Source: Pyrocephalus nanus (taxonomy: Eukaryota > Chordata > Aves > Passeriformes > Tyrannidae). Taken from it: a DNA stretch of 64,000 bases. The stretch is from NCBI GenBank assembly GCA_038380795.1, contig CM076263.1, forward strand, positions 13,258,709 to 13,322,708. Direction: 5' to 3'. The translations under genes were made by a program, and so were the position numbers. The notes beneath the pieces are model-generated. The model worked only from the letters and a program-made list of their open reading frames with translations, ran no database searches and was not told the origin of the DNA. Positions 58,801 through 64,000 of this stretch are shown one piece after another. Every line of letters starts with the position of its first letter. The stretch's first letter is position 1.

Positions 58801-61140
58801 TATGTTGCATCAGTACTTAAAACTAGTAAAAGTTAATGTTTTTATATATGCATGCAAGGTAAAACACTCAGACCTTTAAGAGGATATTGAAATCAATTCA
58901 GTTAAGAGAAATGCTCCCTGGCAGCTCTTGAAACTTCCTGTCTCCCAGTCTCTCACTGTTTCCCCTGCTCCACCCTCACACTGTCCATCTCAGTTGCAAG
59001 ACAGGAACCCATGCGGGTGGCTCACATCTCACATCTAGAACAGCTATCTCATCCTGTATGGGCATCAGAAAGTTATGTATGTATGTAAAGATACACTTAT
59101 CATGTCTGACAGGTTTTTCAGGATTTTTTTTCAAGCACGGATTTCTCAAGCTTTGAGGTGCATTCAGAGAGCTCTAGGCTGTGTCTGCACAGGACCTCAG
59201 AGCTGCTATCATGGTCAGTTTCAAACGTCAGACCCACCAGCCATATAACTACCCCAAACAATCTGCACTCCACTCCCTTTTACCCTCTATAACCTTACAT
59301 TTGACAGGGCTTGGTTTCTGTAGGTCAAATTCACTTGAACATGACTTTTCACTTCTTCCCTCTCTACTGTCTCACCTCTAAGTCTACCATCAGTCAACAG
59401 GCAAAAGCCCAAGAGGAAAAAACACAGTCTAGGACTTTGCCTCACAGATACTAAGCACATCCACCTGGGGTTTATTTTGTGTATGCTATGAACACTGGGG
59501 GAATGGTGCTCTCTATTTCTTAACAGCAATCTCAAACTGATCCTGACTATCAGTGTAAGATATAGCCTGAGCATTTCCAGCCATTGGGGCTTAGGATTTG
59601 TTGGCTAACAGTTTTCAACAGATGATTTAATTCTATTTTTCTTGCTTTAGAACATACAGAATGATATGGATAAGCTGTGATTCTGTGACATTCTCCTGCT
59701 TAAACAGACATACAAACTTTACAGCTTAGTTTATTCTTTATGTGAAAAACTCACCTTTAGTTATGGCAGTGGAAACTTTGAAGCAAGTTCTCATAAATAG
59801 ATTTGCTCTACTCAATCACTCATTTCTGATTTGGTCTGCTTATTTTAACTTATTCCCTCCATCTTCTACTCTATAATTCATAACCAATTTCGCTTGTTAA
59901 CTTAAACTACCATTTTGCAGAACAAAGTCATAAAGTCATAAAAATCATAAATGCCACAAAGTTGAAACAAGGAGATCTCTTAAGCATAATTTCTTGCATT
60001 TAACCCATATAATACATTTTCTACCTACTTGTTTTTTAATGCATGGGTCACATTCTGACCAAGGGCCAAAGTCTCCAAGCTGACAGTTGATAGGACACGT
60101 TTGCTGATTACACGCACGAGATTCCTGTTTTGTGCACAGCTGCTCACAGAAGTTTTGGCTATAATATTCATCCATTCTTATTTGCCTAAAAAAAATTTAA
60201 CAAGTTATCCTAGGAAAGAATAGACAGATCGTAGGTGTTCTATAACTGTGGTTGAAGGCTGACAAAGTTATTTGAGCCCAGCTAAAAACGTTGAGAGATA
60301 ATATGCAGTTGCAGAGTGTTGATTACAAGAAAGATCCAAATATGCCTGAAGTTTAAAGAGCAATTCTTTTTGATTCATGTCACTTCAGACATCCCAGAGG
60401 ACAGGTACAGACAGAGTCAGGAGGAAAAGAGGGGATTTATCACAAGTTTAGATTATACGACAGAGCTGCATCCAATCTGCTGCTGCTGAATCTTTATTTG
60501 ACTTTAACTGTTGTCATAAAACTAATGATGCAGGGAGGAAGTTTCTGTAGGCTTGTCATGCTGGAGGTCACCCCTCCCATGGCATTGCTCTGTGCTGGAC
60601 AGAGCTCCCAGCGCAGGGCACAGAATGCCAGCCATGTGTGCTTGCAGGGGCTGAAGTCAAGGACCTGGCTGTACTCATCTCACTACACATACTGTCAGAT
60701 ATTGGCTTGTTTGGAAGCACTGTATCATAGAATCATGGAATGGCTTGGGTTGGAAGGAATCTTAAAGATGATCTAGTTCCAATCCCCTCACTATGGGCAG
60801 TAATACACACATAATTTTTAACTTTAAAGTCTTGCAATTAAAAGATGATTATTTATCTTGTAAACACTTGAACATGATACTTATTCTCAGCAGAGCTTCA
60901 GACACATGTCCCTCTTGCCAGAACTGGTATTTTCACAGAGAACAAATAGAAACATAGAAGTAGTGAGATGCCTTGGCCCTACCTGTGCCTGGTCTGTGTG
61001 CCATAATTGCAGGTCTGTGAACAGGCAGACCATGGCCCCCATGGGTAATGTTCACAGTAGCACCCCTGGCTGTTCCCAATCACCAGGCTCAGCAGGACCA
61101 GGTGCATTAGAAGAGTCTTATCCATGGTGAAGGTGTCCAT
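37702..61140 (-). CDS. C6: Complement component C6 (whole coding region, 17 coding exons)
   Basis: Secreted terminal complement protein. It binds nascent C5b to form stable C5b-6, the seed of the membrane attack complex. Coding exons in transcript order: 61140-60983, 60185-60029, 57746-57602, 56969-56828, 56012-55874, 53921-53721, 51195-50955, 50272-50150, 49270-49104, 46556-46331, 45195-45024, 43997-43886, 43432-43300, 42323-42132, 41616-41526, 40033-39792, 37883-37702. From the preferred start at 61125 they give 2,808 nt, 935 residues plus TGA; human C6 is about 934. Domain order: signal peptide 1-21, TSP1 (22-79), TSP1 (81-134), LDLa (138-174), MACPF (about 178-520), EGF-like (521-552), TSP1 (565-614), CCP1 (about 642-700), CCP2 (704-762), FIM1 (about 770-855), FIM2 (about 860-935). 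The two N-terminal TSP1 modules and RIFDDFGTHY distinguish C6 from C7. All junctions are GT-AG with consistent phase. Confidence 0.96.
39792..40033 (-). CDS. C6: C6 exon: FIM1 end and FIM2 start
   Basis: Acceptor CTTTGGGCAG, donor CCAG|GTATGA. Encodes residues 795-875: DYSEDVCVLDAVSEQN, CLGEQSFHFMHAGPC, CGYDTCYDWEVC. In C6 the FIM modules modulate C5b binding. Confidence 0.95.
40518..40580 (-). mobile_element. Short CR1 3'-end remnant
   Basis: AAATCATAGAATACTTGTATTGGAAGGGACCTTAGAGG on + is the reverse complement of the CR1 3' terminus. Only about 60 bases remain. It lies in the C6 intron at 40034-41525. Confidence 0.8.
40752..41340 (+). mobile_element. CR1-type LINE 3' fragment
   Basis: + orientation: GGGCACATCAGGAGTGCTGTGTCCAGTTCTGG, GTCCAGAGGAGAG, GGGCAGAAACTGATGCACAGGAA and the 3' end CCCTTTCATCCTGACTGGTTC..TTTGATTTTGTGATTG. 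It lies in a C6 intron, antisense to C6. The left edge is approximate. Confidence 0.88.
41526..41616 (-). CDS. C6: C6 exon: start of FIM1
   Basis: Acceptor CTTATGTTTCAG, donor TGTGG|GTAAGT. Encodes residues 765-794: GICNLGQKQVGSQCVCMSPE then EDCG, the first half of factor-I-MAC module 1. Too short to stand out as an open frame. Confidence 0.94.
41875..41897. repeat. (TTTGG)n pentanucleotide run
   Basis: TTGGTTTGGTTTGGTTTGG, about four TTTGG units, in the C6 intron at 41617-42131. Confidence 0.9.
42132..42323 (-). CDS. C6: C6 exon: CCP2 (sushi)
   Basis: Acceptor TTGCTCATTACAG, donor AAAG|GTCAGT. Encodes residues 701-764 with CCP cysteines in TCLRPS, LSCQAGFVVTGHTEYTC and SITCEK. Its 192 nt equal C7 exon 15. 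Confidence 0.95.
43300..43432 (-). CDS. C6: C6 exon: CCP1 (sushi)
   Basis: Acceptor TTTAATTTGTAG, donor CAAC|GTAAGA. Encodes residues 657-700: NEKKQYAVGEEVEIACVSGY, SLTGYQYLRC, QTWTQEHVEC. Its 133 nt equal C7 exon 14. It contains an 8-A run on the coding strand. Confidence 0.95.
43441..43510. repeat. (TAAA)n/(TAAG)n tetranucleotide repeat
   Basis: AATAAATAAATAAGTAAATAAATAAATAAG-type repeat about 10 bases upstream (in transcript sense) of the CCP1 exon acceptor, so the C6 strand reads (TTTA)n next to the polypyrimidine tract. Confidence 0.95.
43886..43997 (-). CDS. C6: C6 exon: linker and start of CCP1
   Basis: Acceptor TTTCCCTTTTCAG, donor AGG|GTGAGC. Encodes residues 619-656: GAPCINDDEARREE, SGCSRPDPPEYGFIR. 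PCINDDE is a C6 landmark between TSP1-3 and CCP1. Confidence 0.95.
45024..45195 (-). CDS. C6: C6 exon: TSP1 domain 3
   Basis: Acceptor TTTATTTCTTGAAG, donor ACAC|GTAAGA. Encodes residues 562-618: VDGRWGCWSEWTSC with Trp 568, 571 and 574 in C-mannosylation spacing, then RTRECNNPSPMNGGKPC and EDC. Its 172 nt equal C7 exon 12. Confidence 0.95.
46331..46556 (-). CDS. C6: C6 exon: MACPF end and EGF-like module
   Basis: Acceptor CTTGTCTACCAG, donor TCAG|GTATTT. Encodes residues 487-561: SPIVDLVRNVPCAVTKRRN closes the MACPF fold, and 521-552 is an EGF-like module with CQCAPCPNNARP and CLCLCQAGTYGPNC. It is more G+C-rich than its neighbours. Confidence 0.96.
46811..47195 (+). mobile_element. CR1-type LINE 3' fragment
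   Basis: + orientation: TCTGGAGAAGAGGAGACTGAGGGGAGAC, AAAAGGTTCTTCACCCAG and the 3' end TCCCTTCCAACTCAGCATATTCTGTGATA. It lies in the C6 intron at 46557-49103, antisense to C6. Confidence 0.9.
47671..48931. repeat. Target-site duplication GTGGC flanking the solo LTR
   Basis: GTGGC at 47671-47675 and again at 48927-48931, directly outside the TG..CA ends. The identical copies mark the insertion site. Confidence 0.9.
47676..48926 (+). mobile_element. Solo LTR of an endogenous retrovirus (ERVL-like)
   Basis: A 1,251-bp element starting TGTCACAGG and ending CCAGGACA, so it has TG..CA termini. It is flanked by the 5-bp direct repeat GTGGC at 47671-47675 and 48927-48931. No retroviral gene lies next to it, so it is a solo LTR. 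+ orientation is favoured by AATAAA at about 48720 followed by a U5-like stretch and GCCAGGGTCAAAACC at the 3' end, as in passerine ERVL LTRs. The 5-bp duplication also fits ERVL. It lies in a C6 intron, antisense to C6. Open frames inside are not genes. Confidence 0.88.
49104..49270 (-). CDS. C6: C6 exon: MACPF second insertion segment
   Basis: Acceptor CCCATTTCAG, donor GAG|GTAAGA. Encodes residues 431-486: SISLVKGGRSEYAAALAWEK, FTNWLESTKDNPVVIDFE. Its 167 nt equal C7 exon 10. Confidence 0.95.
50150..50272 (-). CDS. C6: C6 exon: MACPF central part
   Basis: Acceptor GTTATTTTTAG, donor GAAG|GTGACC. Encodes residues 390-430: ECVRTETTTRILFWKKKKVN, TKCTTNRMTVTHEG. Phase 1 on both sides, like the homologous C7 exon 9. 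Confidence 0.94.
50955..51195 (-). CDS. C6: C6 exon: MACPF signature
   Basis: Acceptor TTCTTATTTCTAG, donor TCGG|GTATGT. Encodes residues 310-389, including LHLSDVFLKALNHLPLEYN, the signature RIFDDFGTHY (FGTHY at 361-365) and the glycine turn KIGG at 370-373. Confidence 0.96.
51721..51760 (-). mobile_element. Very short CR1 3'-end remnant
   Basis: ATAGAATCATAGG..GAGTTGGAAGGGACATCT on + is the reverse complement of a CR1 3' terminus, in the C6 intron at 51196-53720. Confidence 0.7.
51938..52650 (+). mobile_element. CR1-type LINE 3' fragment
   Basis: + orientation, about 0.7 kb: GGACTTGGGGGTGCTGGTG, GGACATGAGCTGGGAACGTG, TTGGTCCAGAGGAGAGCCA, and the 3' end TTGCAACCCAAACTATTCTA followed by ATGATTCTATGATT. 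It lies in a C6 intron, antisense to C6. Confidence 0.92.
53721..53921 (-). CDS. C6: C6 exon: MACPF, first membrane-insertion segment
   Basis: Acceptor CTGCATCTCCAG, donor AAG|GTAATT. Encodes residues 243-309: EEHDVSSYFYNDLTSLGDGA, a Ser-rich run (FSSSSSADG), RIPVLFSKKTRVDV and SFKKAIKASYEK. It has no in-frame Met, so it is easy to miss. Confidence 0.93.
54154..54171. repeat. (AAC)n trinucleotide run
   Basis: AACAACAACAACAACAA, about six units, in the C6 intron at 53922-55873. Confidence 0.9.
55874..56012 (-). CDS. C6: C6 exon: MACPF N-terminal part
   Basis: Acceptor TTTTTATTAG, donor CAG|GTACCC. Encodes residues 196-242: GESRGEVLGNSFNGGQC, TVKRNETRKLYRVPANLEAV. N224-E-T is an N-glycosylation sequon. 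Its 139 nt equal C7 exon 6. Confidence 0.95.
56828..56969 (-). CDS. C6: C6 exon: LDL-receptor class A module
   Basis: Acceptor TTCTCTGGTGCAG, donor GTGG|GTAAGC. Encodes residues 149-195: RCISKRLECNGENDCGDNSD then ERNC, a canonical LDLa calcium site, and the MACPF entry IPGVQLMGSG. Its 142 nt equal C7 exon 5. Confidence 0.96.
57602..57746 (-). CDS. C6: C6 exon: end of TSP1 domain 2
   Basis: Acceptor TCTGCCTTGCAG, donor AGTG|GTAATG. Encodes residues 101-148: FRTRTLLRPSQFGGQAC, ESRPCFPTKLC, VDCKNKFQCESG, finishing TSP1-2 and starting the LDLa module. Confidence 0.96.
60029..60185 (-). CDS. C6: C6 exon: TSP1 domains 1 and 2
   Basis: Acceptor AATTTTTTTTAG, donor CAA|GTAGGT. Encodes residues 48-100: EYYSQNFCEQLCTKQESRAC completes TSP1-1, and CQLGDFGPWSECDPC starts TSP1-2. 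The second GT four bases further (GTAG|GTAG) is excluded because it would add an in-frame stop. Confidence 0.95.
60723..60800 (-). mobile_element. Short CR1 3'-end remnant
   Basis: ATCATAGAATCATGGAATGGCTTGGGTTGGAAGGAATC on + is the reverse complement of the CR1 terminus with its ATTCTATGAT repeat. It lies in C6 intron 2. Confidence 0.85.
60983..61140 (-). CDS. C6: C6 first coding exon: signal peptide and start of TSP1-1
   Basis: Probable acceptor CTCCTCCACACACTGTAG just before 61140; donor CACAG|GTAGGG. Two in-frame ATGs exist. The one at 61125 has a strong context (TTCACCATGG) and gives a 21-residue signal peptide (MDKTLLMHLVLLSLVIGNSQ+G) before CYCEHYPWGPWSAC, the same length as I recall for human C6, so it is preferred. 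The one at 61140 has T at -3 and would add five residues (MDTFT). Confidence 0.92.
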
Positions 61141-62303
61141 CTACAGTGTGTGGAGGAGCAACAAAAACTCAGAAACCTGTCACAGTTATGCCAGTATCCT
61201 TACAGAGATGTCTTTTCCAATATCCAGAGTCTATATGCTTCACAACACAAAGGTGCTAAGCAGTGCATCTAGAAAGGGGCAATCACACATTTAGCAGTAA
61301 TTCAGTTCATACTTTGAGAACCAGAAGTCATAATGACTCTTTTGGCCACCTGTTTATCAAGAGAAGTAACCATGACTGTGCATGGTTTCTGTTTTAGAAG
61401 TTGTTTATAAATCATCTTGAATGTGACAAATTAAAGACCTGCTATTGTTCTTCATTGCTCAAAAATATTTTCTAGAAATAAAAACATGAAAGAACTCTTC
61501 CTATTAAGCATGTAAAACAACAAACAAGACTATAAGAGCAAGCAACCCCATCTATTATCCTTCAGCCAATTCATTTTCATATGCCTATAAGCCCTCTTCA
61601 CATAAGTGTTTTAGTGCAGTGAATCCTCCCTTTTGCTGAAGTTGCAAACCATCAGTATTCAAAGCTCATCTGAATTTTCTACCAGCAGTAGAAACAGAAC
61701 ATCTAGCCTATTTCTCACTCCAGTGGTCAGTCAAACTTTATTTGATGAGACAGAAGGTTATAGGCAGTCTTCAGGAAGTAATAATGCTTAGTAAACTTAG
61801 AAAAAAACGTTCTGCAGACAAACTATTTACTCCCTCTCATCATGAAATTGAATCAACACTAAATTTGATAGGTTGTTATGGTAGAACATTATAATTTGGT
61901 TTACCTCAAAAAAACCCCAAAACCCAATAGGAAGTTTCAAAACCAATGTATTTGTTTTAAAACAATACTCCAAAACACTTAATTTCAAGAAGTTTGAAAT
62001 CAATTTTGAAATCATTTTCTATTTTAGGTTTTTGGCCACACATGCTATTATGATTTTTACACCTTCCTCAGAAAAATGAAATTGCATCAAGTCAAACCAT
62101 TGCTTCTTCCCTAAGTAAAGAAAGGCAATAGGTCTTCAAAGCACCATAGTGAGAAGCACTTTTTTACACAAAAAACCCTCACCAATGAACAAGTCTTTCA
62201 GAGATATTTAAGTATAATCAAATCCAAAATATGGTAAAAGTGAAGACAGGGAAAGGAGCAGTCCTGCCAGAGGACCAAGAAAAGAACAGATTTTTTTCCT
62301 TAC

Positions 62304-62388
62304 CTAAGTTCTGGATTCTTGCACCAACAATGCCAGCTTAGAAAAGAGATGAAACCCTATAGAACAATTGCTTTCTTCATTCCTTCAC
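62304..62388 (-). other. C6: Putative non-coding first exon of C6
   Basis: On the - strand, AGAACTTAG|GTAAGGA at 62304/62303 is a strong donor. About 109 bases upstream lies TATAAA, so a start near 62388 would give an 85-nt leader exon spliced to 61140. The start position is inferred from the usual 25-30 base TATA spacing. No transcript was available. Confidence 0.4.
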
Positions 62389-62412
62389 TGTGCTGCACAT
62401 AGAAAAACACTG

Positions 62413-62446
62413 TTTATACTCATCAGTGAGCAAAACACCAACCAAT
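62413..62446 (-). promoter_or_regulatory. C6: Candidate C6 core promoter: TATA and CCAAT boxes
   Basis: TATAAA at 62418-62413 (context GAGTATAAACAG) with ATTGG, an inverted CCAAT box, at 62446-62442, about 24 bases upstream on the - strand. The spacing to the putative leader exon is as expected for a TATA promoter. Confidence 0.4.
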
Positions 62447-62449
62447 CGG

Positions 62450-64000
62450 TGCATTGGAAATGTATGAACAGACATATAAATACATGAGAGAGTAATTCAA
62501 CATTTTAAAGAAAAAAAACAAAACAAAACCCATAGAAGATTTCTCCATATATCTTATAACCTCTGCACACTGAAGCCAACAAAACCCCCCCAAAATAACC
62601 CCTATATTATTAACTTACTTGAGACAGATGCAAAGTCAGCCTACTTTGCAGACTGGTGTGACCTTCGTGTGGTTTGCTGCAGTCTTTGAAATGAAGGGTT
62701 GGAGATTTTGTTTGAATTGGTTATTTGTTAATGAAAGCAGATCGATCTGGTGGCAGGAATAGCCAGAAAAAAAGCAGCCTGTCCACCTGCACCCCCAGCT
62801 ACATGTTCCAAAGAATTGTGGAGGAACAGCTCTTTGTACAAATGCAGCTGCCCAACATGAGCTGAGGAATCAAAATACATTTGCATTGGGTTGGAGTGGC
62901 TCAGTGCATTGCAGATCTCCTTGTACTGCCTGATAGAGCTGCACAACCCCTGTGCTCTCAGTTTGAAGGAAAGAGAGTGAGAATTTGATAAAAAAGCTCA
63001 TGCTCACAATTCATTACTGCTTTTACCAGGAAATGTCCAGGCCAAGGCAAAATACATGTCTGCTGTTGCACCATCTCTGCAAAAGTCAGGCTCCCAGAGA
63101 AAGCAAAACTCCAAATACATTCGGGGTTATTTACAGCTCTTTGCCTTTTGCCTCGGTGGTGAGCTCTGGGCACTGACCCTTGGGAAGTGCTGCCAGCAGA
63201 CAAAGACTGCTTAGAGCCTATGTTGCAACATGGGCACAACCCCATGACTGAGGTGCAGGGGCAGAAATTCAAATGAAAAATGAGAGAACATAACCATGCA
63301 GAAAATACACAGCAATGACAAGCACAAAACAAGGAATTAGTTCACCCTAAAAAATTAATCAAAGTATGGAACAGAACCCAAAACCTCCCAAACACCAGCA
63401 TGGATTCCATCCAGAGGGTAATGTTGCATTGAATCCCTCTTCTGTCTGTTATACTGGCAGCAGTATGTCAAGACACAAAGTCCTCAAAACATATTTTCCA
63501 ATTTGTTGGGATCCAAGGTCATATAATCGTTGAAAAAGAAAAACAACTCAAGAGCTTCTGCATAGTTTCATTTTCCAGTTGCCTTGCCTTTGCAGGTTGT
63601 TTTTTTTTTTTTTTTTAATTCTGAGTTTGGCCAAGAACTGTTGTTACACAACTTGAGCATACAATTAACAAACCAATGTTCTGACAGATCCTTATTACAT
63701 TGTGTAAACTTGTCATAGGAAATCAAAATAGTCATCACTGGTTCCATTATTGCTGCTGGGTGGGATTTTTAAAGTTATTTGAAAAATACTGTGTTCTACC
63801 CCTCAGGGGGCATCTTCTAAGCCTCAGCACTTCCAGCTCACTGAGAGCAGCTCCTCCAGCCCCACTGGGACCCCAAACAGTAGATGCCTCGTTTCTTCAA
63901 GCCATGTAGAAACAAACCACAGCTGTGAGCTGCCAGTCAGTGTTCATAGCAGTGTAATGCAGACAGCTAGAAGCTTCTAGCTGAGACACTACTTTTACAC
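62450..64000. other. Upstream flank of C6, no gene recognised
   Basis: No exon of a known family is visible. A 72-codon open frame at 62728-62946 (-) and a 124-codon one at 62958-63332 (-) show no domain I recognise. A 19-T run lies at about 63599-63617. Confidence 0.5.

Noticed and set aside
62728..62946. 72-codon open frame on - near the C6 promoter
   Set aside because: No start-context or splice evidence and no recognised family; might be a remnant of an unknown repeat.
1..64000. CRISPR arrays, operons, tRNA or rRNA genes
   Set aside because: The window is vertebrate nuclear DNA; no array of spaced direct repeats and no recognisable structural RNA was seen.

Overview
The window is vertebrate nuclear DNA, almost certainly from a bird. 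It has long intron-split genes, many CR1-type LINE fragments with the avian 3' ends (TTCCAAC..ATTCTATGATTCTATG-like tails), and a solo LTR of endogenous-retrovirus type. The LTR style and the GTTT-rich simple repeats suggest a songbird, but that is inference; no species can be named from sequence alone. Two complete protein genes could be rebuilt exon by exon. All introns are GT-AG, and the reading frame and intron phases stay consistent throughout. The first is complement component C7 on the + strand: 18 coding exons, start codon at 1601, stop at 23405-23407, 830 residues. The second is complement component C6 on the - strand: 17 coding exons, preferred start codon at 61125, stop at 37704-37702, 935 residues. 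The genes are convergent (tail to tail), with about 14.3 kb between their stop codons. | Layout: 1-1600 is the upstream flank of C7. 1601-23407 is C7, with its largest intron (4.8 kb) at 16417-21205. Poly(A) signal candidates lie at 23682 and 23860. 23.9-37.7 kb is intergenic, with no recognisable exon, two CR1 copies, A/T- and CAAA-rich repeats, small tandem duplications and two hairpins. 37702-61140 is C6, whose introns hold several CR1 pieces and a 1,251-bp solo LTR with an intact 5-bp target-site duplication. A likely non-coding first exon and TATA/CCAAT promoter for C6 lies at about 62.3-62.45 kb. 62.5-64 kb is upstream flank with nothing recognised. | How the genes work together: C6 and C7 are secreted plasma proteins that join C5b in turn (C5b-6, then C5b-7) at the start of the membrane attack complex, followed by C8 and C9. 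Both show TSP1, LDL-receptor class A, MACPF, EGF-like, TSP1, two CCP/sushi and two factor-I-MAC (FIM) modules; C6 has one extra N-terminal TSP1. Six homologous coding-exon pairs have exactly equal lengths, and phases match, so the sequence itself shows that the genes are paralogues. | I did not find an undescribed biological system. The points most worth a second look are the solo LTR with perfect target-site duplication, the missing third gene between C7 and C6 (the human locus has MROH2B there), a shortened segment in the C7 MACPF domain, a 45-T run beside the C7 exon 3 acceptor, and GU-rich tracts in two C7 introns.
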